Below, in pieces: positions 55,870-64,000 of a DNA stretch of 64,000 nucleotides. The stretch's first letter is position 1. The number at the start of each line of letters is the position of its first letter. The notes below the pieces were generated by a model. The model searched no databases and was not told the origin of the DNA. It worked only from the letters and a program-made list of their open reading frames with translations. The translations under genes were made by a program, and so were the position numbers. This stretch comes from Prunus persica (Eukaryota > Streptophyta > Magnoliopsida > Rosales > Rosaceae), in NCBI RefSeq assembly GCF_000346465.2, contig NC_034010.1:18616334-18680333 (forward strand), in the 5' to 3' direction.

Positions 55870-56790
55870 CAGAAATTATCTGATACTTAATTAGCACTAT
55901 ATTAGTTTAAAATGAATCTCTTCAGTTTAGTTAGATTTTGAGAGCATGGTATGTTGGATTCCAGGTACGTTACACACATGGGCATGAATTATTATCATGT
56001 ATTTAATTCTAAACCCTAGAATCTTGTTGTAGTTGAGATTGGTGATCGATTTTCTTATTTCTCTTTTTGGCTTACATCGTGGATCTAGATTCTTTGTTCT
56101 TTGTCTTTTTCTTTGTTATTGCATACTTCAAAGCAAAAAAAAATTGTAGGGTTATGATTGTGAGGATGTGAATCCATGTTGGAAAGTTTAAACCCAATGG
56201 TTGTATTAAGAGCTTATAAAGAGTTAGATCTCCTCTCCAATTATCAATTAATTTACCCATGCGTGAAACCCAATGACAACACTTACGTGATGTGTCACCT
56301 GAATTTATAAGGAGTTGACCCACTTGCTTGTCAATGAAATTAAAAACACGATTTACAATTTTACTGATCCAAAAACTATCTTATATTTTATAAAGTTTTA
56401 TTATTAAATCTTAAGATATACAAGGGAACCCTCGGATTTATTAAATTACGGATCGAATTTATTACACTAAGGATTAGATTACAAGTCAAAGAATGCCAAT
56501 AAGAATGTACCGAACTTAATTTTTCACAGATTTTCTCTAAGGAATAGTAGTTTTTGTTGTTGTTGCCATTTATAGTTATCTTAGAATTTTGCTTTAAATA
56601 GATAGAGGGATTCGATTAAGTAGCTCGCAGTAGATTTTTACTTTCCTTAAATATTACTATTTCTAAAATTAAATAAGGTTTTGCTCACGGGGCCTCTGGT
56701 CAAAGCCATTTCAAATGTACACTGAGCCAGATGCCACCTTGTTTCAACTTTCCGTTTTCGAAGTCCAGAACTGGGCATTTTCACTTTTGT

Positions 56791-58495
56791 TTATTCATTT
56801 TTATTTCATAATTGTTATTATATTATAAAATGCATGTGCAATGTTTAAACAAAGAATATTTTTTTTTTTTTCCTTCTTATACGTACGATAGTATATATTT
56901 TTTTTGGGGTCAACTTATGCTAGTATGTTAATAATACATATACGTACAATGACCAACTGCTATTATCTGTCTTTTAATATTTAAAATATATGGTGTACAC
57001 ATGGTGTATTTCCTTCAAATTTTACTCAATTCTATATTTCCAACGATCTAGGTGTTAGATTATGTCGGCCAATACATGACAAATTAATTTACAGAGGCAC
57101 TTAATGTAGGGTTAATTTGACATTATTGTGCTGTGAAAATAACCTCTTTAGATTTGTTGCAAGAGAAATCAAATATGAAAAAAAGCCGTTTGGCGTTTGA
57201 TAAACTCAAGAGAATCCTCTTCTTACCCGTCCTCACATAAACCTTTCTAGAACTATATGAAACGTTGTTATGGTTAGGCCCGACCCTGAGCCAGGGCAGG
57301 AAGTGCCACCCCCGAGTCCTGGCTCAAGGGAGGTCCCCAAATTAATTTCTGTTGTCATTGTCAGGTCATATTCAACGGTTATATAAATGAAAGAATAGCG
57401 GTATGCTCACTTTTATATATATAAATATAAGATCTATTTTCGGCGTCGCCCCCGGCCAGCCCTGGTTATAGTATCTCGATCCAGAATTTGTCTAACCAAT
57501 TATCTTCCCAATGAGTGGCATAACATATATAACCTTGTGGGGACAATTGTGGTACACCTAGGTGGGGGTGGTGGTTTCCTCGGAGCCTCTTCAACACGGA
57601 GTCGCCTTGGTGGTCTTGCAAAATGGCTACGTTTGACGCACGTATCCTGTTGGCTTGATAAGTACACATGATTCTACAAAACAGATGGAGTATTGTTCAC
57701 TATCGAGTAATGGAAAATTGTATCAAAGTACTTGGTACTCTTGTCGCTACACCATATAATGTTAATGGTTGGTGTCTATGCAAAGAAAATAAATGGAAAT
57801 ATTCAATTCAAAATGTCTACTTGGGTGAAATAAAACTTTTTTCTTTTATCGAAAGGTTAAATTAAACTTAGAAGCTTGCATGAACGCTTTTACAAGGAAG
57901 TTACCTCTGGACTGGGTGCATGCAACTGTCCTAACTCGTACATATAAGAAAACATTCATTCTTGTGCTGCACTTCGCCTATAATAACTATCATATTTTTA
58001 CTTGAGATTGAATAATTGAAAAAATATTAAATAAGTATTGAATCAACAAGATTTCCATCGTGTATCTCAACGATCCGTATCCGATCTAACAACAAAGAAA
58101 CAAGCGCACCCAGAAACAAAGCCACTTAAAAGGGCACTCAAAATCATTACTGGGAAGTTGAACCATTCACCCGCCAATTTTTACCAATATAAGAACCACT
58201 GAACTCAAGACACATTGAGAAACAAGAACAGTTGTAGTATCTGAATCCATGAACAATGTTAGCCGCACCAATAAATGTGGTTTCATTCTTGTAAACTCAA
58301 TTGGAATAACAATGGGTTGAAGACAAGCTAAATAACATATGAAATATGAGCCTAAAACAACAAAGAAAAAGGTTTAACATAGGAGAGGTTATGGTCTCCA
58401 AAAAGGAAAAATCAACACATCTGGGAAAGCCATGAACAAAAATCAAGCCTACTCAAACTCGCCTAAACACACTCATCCTTTCCACCTCTTAACTC
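56791..58495. other. Gene-poor spacer before CSN7
   Basis: No gene recognised. Contains a GC-rich repeat at 57274-57468 and, at 57466-57669, a minus-strand frame (RLRGNHHPHLGVPQLSPQG) that I cannot assign. The right end is the 3' flank of CSN7. Confidence 0.5.
57274..57468. mobile_element. Possible non-autonomous element
   Basis: Begins GGTTAGGCCCGACCCTGAGC and ends CCCCCGGCCAGCCCTGGTTA, a partial inverted repeat around an AT-rich core. A related GC-rich end occurs at 45560-45617. The target duplication is not certain. Confidence 0.4.
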
Positions 58496-61400
58496 TCATC
58501 TATATATCGGATGCCGTCTCCTGCATTTCCAAGTCCAAAAGTAGAGTAAAGGCAAATCATATTGACGATCCAAACCAAATATTCAAATAATGCACGTAAT
58601 GGGTTTTGCAATAAAGGCTCACAAATATTTTATTGTGTGGAACATGGTTAGACCACCTACCCAAAGGACGTGAGGAAGAGAGAGAGAATCATAATTAAGA
58701 AAGTGAGGTATATGCATTACCTCTTTGGTCTACTTCGGTCTTCCTCATAGTCCATCACTCCACCAGGTTCGGAGTAAATCTCCTCGTGCCCCCGGAAGTC
58801 AATGTCGGCCTGGTTACAGTGTGGAACTTCTGCCACAACGTAAGTAAGACACATCGACCAATATAACCAATAACTAAACAAAAGACTCTAATAAACACAT
58901 TGGGAGGTACTGTGTGGGGTGAGAACAAAGTACTCGTTCATCTAGTGATTATTTAGCTTCAGCGTAGATCATCAAAAAAGCCTTGATGTGCACATTTGGT
59001 GTAGAGAAACATATCAATAAAATAAAAATCATAAAGTATTCTTTACTATGGCATGTCCAAATCATCAAATGCAACTTGTCCACTTGATTAGGAAAGGATT
59101 ATTAGGAGAAGCAATACAAAAAATAAAACTGGATTAAACTGACCTTGTGGGAAGAGGACTTCTTTACTTCTTCCACCCTATCTTCAACCTCTTTTTTGTG
59201 TTCCTTGGCCAATTCAGTCATAGTATCTGCCCACTTCATCTTCTCTTGAATCGAGATAAGAAGATTGTTCGAGGTATCCAACCTACGTTTTCATTCACAG
59301 AAAATTTAGACGATTCTATTAGTTTTTTTTATCTAGAGAAGAAACTTTATAAATCATAAACTCAGCAGCAAAAAATCATAACACATTACTTCATTAGAAA
59401 TGGGACCATGTTTTTCAGTTTTTTGGTTTTTTTCTGAATCTTCATTGGAAAACTTGTTAGCAAATTGGTAAAAGATGCTCCATGGCATGAGATTTACACC
59501 TCACAGTCATGAAACTTTCACGCATTCAGGGAAAAACATTAATGTTTTGAGATCATAATGCACATGCCAAGAGAGGTAGAGAAACTACACCAATGCCATC
59601 AAAATCAGAGATGTTACCAGTTTGACAGTGTGTGTATCATACTCCCAAGTTGTCCAGGTCTGGGGTCTCTCCCTGCAGCAAACTGGACCTGCTTTCACAA
59701 GATTGAATACCTAAAGGGAATGAGCAGAAACCAAAGAGAAGAAAGAGGAAAGCGAAAACAAGGAGAAAAAAATTCCAATAATTTAAAGCAAAGGCTGTAT
59801 AAAGCTCAAACCTCAAAGCACTTCCGCAGCTGGTCAAGCTTTCCTCTTACTATGCCCTAAAAGAAAACAAACCTAAAAATCACCACACATGTCCTCCATA
59901 ATAAAATAGTATATATAACATTACATATATATCTTAAAAAGGTTATCTACACAACCAAGAAAGTAGCAACCTAGTTCATAATTTAAAAGATACTATATTA
60001 AAATAGACAAAAGGAGAAGATTATATCCTTTGATTCCATTCCATCATTCATGCGTGATTACTCATTAGTTTGTTACAAATAGCTACTAGCTAGAAAATCA
60101 ACTTTGTCGCAGAACAATCATTAAAGAAGCTGCTGTTTATTTCACATTTAACCCTTAACCTTTTAAAGTAATATTCAGACCATCAGTTTTTTAAATAATT
60201 TGAATTTTTTTAAAAAAAACCTCAGACACCCCCCTTTTTTTGGGAGAAAAAATCACAAAAGAACGCCTCTTGCACCCAAATGCGTACGTAGACAACGCAT
60301 GTCGCACTATATCCAAAGGTCAAACTTACAAAAATGTCAACGGAATACTCCAAATCTGTATTCGACAAGTGTCAAGGTGTATTGGGGGGCATCAGGGCCA
60401 TATCCATATCGGATACTCTGCACCTGCAATATTTGGAATATCCATGCTTCATCGACCAAAACTAACATTAACAACTTTCAGATATTGCTGTCCAATATTC
60501 AAAAGAATATTCTTACACAAGCGAGAACACATTTTATTTCAATGGTTGTAGGCATAATCAAATAATCATCCGCCCATATGCACACACCGAGACAGATTGG
60601 CAGAAAGACAAGGGAGAATAGTGTTTCTCCAACACATTTGATTTTAATTCTTTCACTTGGACTGTATTTGAATGATAATTCGTTAAAAGTTATGATTATT
60701 CATTCCACATCCTTCAGTAGAGACGCTTTGTCCATGTTTCAATATAGTATGGAAAAAAAAGAGGTAGCAGGATGAAAGAAGAATTACCGCATACATGCAC
60801 TCATTAATGAGAAAATCCTCGAGCTCACGTACATTTATAACATCTAACTCCTGCATTAGTTGATCATATGGTAGTACCTGCAAAGGCTTTCAAGAATACT
60901 TAAGAAAATTGAATACACAATAGTGACCCAGAAAATCCCCGAGTGTAGCTGAATGAGGAAAAAAAAACACATGCTTGATGCATCAGTATTTGATTCATAA
61001 CAATAACAGGAATGGGATAAACTTCACTATCTAATGTAGTGCTACCTTACATACTAAAAGTTATAGAAGAATTTCTCCATCATAAGGCCTTTAGCTCATG
61101 ATCTGATCAATTACTAGAGTCGGGCATCAGATGACTAAGATAGGTAACATTGCTATTTTTCGGGATTTAGACCAAATAAGCTTCCGGCATTCCGCTTCAA
61201 TTAACTTTTCAAATCTGAGTTTCCGGTATTTTAACAGGCACCATAATCTATTACAATAAGAATTCAATTTTAAGCACTGGCGGTATTGGTAACTGCAGTC
61301 AATTTGCTCCAAGTGCAATTAAGACAAATTTATGTCCAAAGGCCTTGTCCAAAAGTGAGGCATTTTTCACTATATCCTTTCATTTTTTATTTAGGATGAC

Positions 61401-63302
61401 ATTTGTTAAGCATGGAGAACATAAAGTACCAGAAGTGACACACTCCACATAATCACATTGAACCATATAGCCTCAACCATTACTACACATTCAGAGATGT
61501 AAATCACCAACAACTTTTGAAAAATAAGAGGATAACGCATTTGAATCATGCCTTGTTTGTCTCAGCTAGTGTAAGAACAGTGAGCTGCTTCAGCTTTAGG
61601 ACTTGATCAGGGACCAAATGGGGAAGACGACTGGCATCACCTACAATTGAACCATGTTTCAGTTTCTTAAATTCCATCACAATAAGCCATAGAGAAGCTT
61701 ACATAATTTTTTCACAAAAACTCTCAGAAATTTAAGGGAAGTAGTTCTCTAAAATAAAAAAAATTAACCATACGGAAAAAAAAAACATAAGAAAAGAGAA
61801 CCATGGATTTAATAATGTTACGGAGTTGATGACAGAGGCAATGATGCATAAAATTATGGCTGTGTTCCCTTTTAAAATGGTCAACAGTTAACAGATGATT
61901 TCTTAAGACATTATATCCTCCGAAATTTTGGAAATTATTGTAGTGGAAATGAAAACGATTAAATGTTATGGAGTGGTATCATTTCCGCCAAACTCCAGGG
62001 ACATTAAAAGAAACAGTAGTAGTTTTTTTATATAAAAAATTGAAGATAATGAAGATAAAGTTCTTTTTTTTCTTTTGTATTTTTTAACCTTTTTTTTTTT
62101 TTTTGTAACCGCATTTGTAGTTATAGATGCTGCATACGTTTTGAATAATTAAACCATTTAACGTTCAAATATATGCAACTTGAAATATCACCATGGACCC
62201 CGAAAACTTGCACTAAAAATACAACTACCCACCGAGAAAAAGAAGAAAACAAAGAGAAGGAAAAGGAAAATCCAACAACAATAAACAATTTAATTTTCTT
62301 TTCAGCTACATATGTACATCTACATGCATATATATTGAACTTCAGGTGCAGACTATGCCATGCCAACAGACCGTTCCAATGGCGGCTCAATTTTTGGATT
62401 ATCTTTTTCTGATTTTTGTTTCCATGTTGCAACAGGGTTTAACACTTCAGGGTGTAAGTTAGTTTTTAACATTTAGAGTTTAGGGCGTTTGATATTGTAT
62501 CAGAAATATAAGCAGAAAAGAAACATTAATTGAGTTGGTGCAAGAAGGCCAAAGCAATCAAACCAACAGCTAGAGATTCACTAATGAGAAAATGGACCAA
62601 AAGATGAAGCAAGTTTTGCACGCTCACTTTTGTAGTCACTCCATGTTCCTTGTGAAAACAAGCGAAGCACATCCAGGTTCACAGAAGTTTCTGTTCCTTC
62701 AAGCTGCAAATATTACAGAGTCAAAAGAACTATTCCTACAATGACATTCGTAGCATGAAAACCCAATAACAATAATAAAACAATTTAATTTTCTCTTTGG
62801 CTACACCAAAATTCTGATTTAGACATTTTTTGTTCATAACAAATGACCTAACTCCTAAAACAACAGAACCCTTCTCTCAACCAAAACAAGAATAACATTT
62901 CTGTTTAGCTAAGGACAACATCCCAAATAATTAAAAATTAAAAATTTACCACATCATATTTCACCACATCCATTGGCCATCATTAATTGGGAAAAAAAAA
63001 ATACCAGTTGTAGCAGTGAGGATATCATCTCCTATTTCCTAACTTAACATTCAAATTCTCCTTTCATTCTTAGTTTCTACCACCACAGAGCAGAAAAGGA
63101 AAATTCACAACAAAACAGAGAAGGAAAGAAAAAGAAAAGAAACCTGAAGAACATTAGGAACGGCGAGAATCTCGGAGAAGGCGAAGAGAGAAGGGTGCGA
63201 GGTGGCTTCGACGACGAGGGAGCCGAGGGCAGAGCCTTCGAGGGACAAGGCTTGCTTAACGAAGTGATCGATGATCTCTTCTTGCTTTTGCTCAATGTCC
63301 AT
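58496..63302 (-). CDS. CSN7: COP9 signalosome complex subunit 7, nine exons
   Basis: Joining exons 63302-63144, 62703-62628, 61640-61552, 60877-60788, 59856-59812, 59688-59618, 59282-59144, 58809-58721 and 58520-58496 gives 260 codons plus TGA, the length I recall for Arabidopsis CSN7 (FUS5). The protein starts MDIEQKQEEIIDHFVKQAL and has ATSHPSLFAFSEIL, LKLKQLTVLTLAETNK, NVRELEDFLINECMYA (the winged-helix side of the PCI domain), then IHTLSNWL, KWADTM, a coiled, charged helix, and a basic end RPKRRRHPIYR. CSN7 is a PCI scaffold of the nuclear complex that removes NEDD8 from cullins and represses photomorphogenesis. Phases fit at all eight introns. Seven introns are GT-AG; intron 3 begins GC (at 61551) and ends AG. 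The GA repeat before the ATG lies in the probable leader. Confidence 0.95.
60878..61551 (-). other. GC-AG intron (intron 3) of CSN7
   Basis: Listed in transcript direction: the intron runs from 61551 down to 60878. The exon ends AACAAG and the intron starts GCATGA. Reading on past it would meet TGA at once, and no GT nearby keeps the frame. The acceptor TTTGCAG precedes GTACTACC. Confidence 0.8.
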
Positions 63303-63487
63303 CTTTAGAGCACAGAAGTAGGATCCGCAATAATGGGAAAAAAAAAAAATTTAAATGGAAAGAAGACGGTGAAAAGTTCAACAGTGGAAAGTTAGGTTTT
63401 CGGTGGGTCTGAATTTGGGGGAAGAGATTGGGGAGAGAGAGAGAGAGGGGTTTTGGAGTGAGGAAATTGGGAAACAGTGGTGTTTGG

Positions 63488-63489
<2 letters not shown>

Positions 63490-63531
<42 letters not shown>
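63490..63531 (-). repeat. GA/CT microsatellite in the CSN7 leader
   Basis: About 19 GA units (CT on the transcribed strand) roughly 190-230 bp before the CSN7 ATG, with a second short GA run at about 63437-63447. CT-rich leaders are common in plant housekeeping promoters. Confidence 0.85.
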
Positions 63532-63533
<2 letters not shown>

Positions 63534-63611
63534 CCACCCCCAATAAAAGCTGCTGAGACTGATGCTGTTTGAAGCTATGATTGATTTTTTTTCTTTTACT
63601 GAAGATTGCTC

Positions 63612-64000
63612 GGTTAGGCCATCTCCAACGCTGCAGGGGGCCGAACTCAAAAATTGGGTTTTCAGCCCAAAAACAAAAAACGCCCTTGAGTGAGCCAAAA
63701 TTTTGAGAAATGCAAAAGTTGGGTCGAAATTTCAGCCCACAAACCAGATGGACTAGAAATTTGTAGAGCCCAGTTTTTGCAGACCACTGGACCTCTCGGC
63801 TGGTCAGGCAGTGCCGACGCCAAGGGTGGACCTGCCTGCGTGCTATCCTCTAATCTGACAGCCTAGATTTAATCTACGTAATTGTAACAGTAAAAAATTT
63901 CAATCATACGGCCAATATTTGTGTAAGCTTCTTTTCCTTTTCATTCCTACTTGAAAACAACTATTTTCTGTTTTTTCTAAAAATGAATGAATTGTAGACG
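63612..64000. mobile_element. MITE-like element, left end only
   Basis: From GGTTAGGCCATCTCCAACGC the composition changes to GC-richer sequence with repeated TTCAGCCCA and GGGTTTTCAGCCC phrases, typical of plant MITEs that start with GGCCATCTCCAAC. The right end and duplication are not found in the window. Related in style to the element at 1-262. Confidence 0.4.

Larger units (their letters stand above)
54100..56790 (-). repeat. Inverted duplication arm 2 (contains ERF-5)
   Basis: Reverse-oriented match of 43150-45115, with extra sequence inserted at about 54150-54630. Promoter boxes, coding region and far upstream blocks (GGAGTTGACCCACTTGCTTG; AAGTCCAGAACTGGGCATTTT) keep their order. Confidence 0.85.

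Noticed and set aside
57466..57669. Minus-strand frame with HHPHLGVPQL
   Set aside because: Short, no recognisable domain, no promoter or splice context; probably an old repeat fragment.
62121..62432. Minus-strand frame within CSN7 intron 2
   Set aside because: It lies fully inside the intron between exons 62628 and 61640 and reads as low-complexity Phe/Ser-rich sequence.

Overview
The window is nuclear DNA of a flowering plant. It holds an intron-containing COP9 signalosome subunit 7 gene, plant-type group IX ERF transcription factors, a CDC20 gene, a non-specific lipid-transfer protein gene, Ty1/copia retrotransposons and several MITE families, in an AT-rich background. A core eudicot is very likely. 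A woody Rosaceae-type genome is a guess that nothing here proves.

Left third (1-29 kb): remnants of a possible divergent gene lie at 0.3-1.6 kb, followed by an intact, intronless CDC20 gene (2784-4115). A segment carrying CDC20 and the tail of a RING-finger gene is repeated at about 18.2-27.3 kb, where the CDC20 copy is a pseudogene. Two LTR retrotransposons of one copia lineage lie in this part. The first (9924-16238, duplication ATTTG) has a broken gag-pol. The second (18373-24538, duplication GAGAG) sits inside the promoter region of the CDC20 pseudogene and has almost no coding capacity. A decayed PIF/Harbinger-type transposon occupies about 7.1-9.3 kb. Degenerate RING-finger copies (16.4-17.3 and 27.8-28.3 kb) and an nsLTP gene with an in-frame stop (28.7-29.1 kb) complete this rapidly changing part.

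Middle and right (30-57 kb): five ERF genes of the ERF1/ERF2/ERF13 type (group IX) lie at 30.6, 38.2, 44.1, 53.0 and 55.0 kb. Two of them form an inverted duplication with conserved promoters. Gene-poor spacers between them hold MITEs (one hAT-like with an 8-bp duplication, two TA-flanked relatives), a 1,035-bp tandem duplication, and a block with nine copies of the palindrome TGACTAGTCA. The right end (58.5-63.3 kb) is a complete nine-exon CSN7 gene on the minus strand, for which I could place every splice site. One of its introns uses a GC donor.

How they fit together: CDC20 (anaphase-promoting complex activator) and CSN7 (cullin deneddylation) are housekeeping regulators of ubiquitin-dependent turnover. 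The ERF cluster and nsLTP are stress and defence type genes that expand by local duplication. The most unusual signal is a run of regularly built RNA hairpins (6-bp stem, 14-nt loop) in the 5' leaders of both retrotransposons. It remains legible while their protein-coding regions have decayed, although near-identical LTRs show that both elements moved recently.
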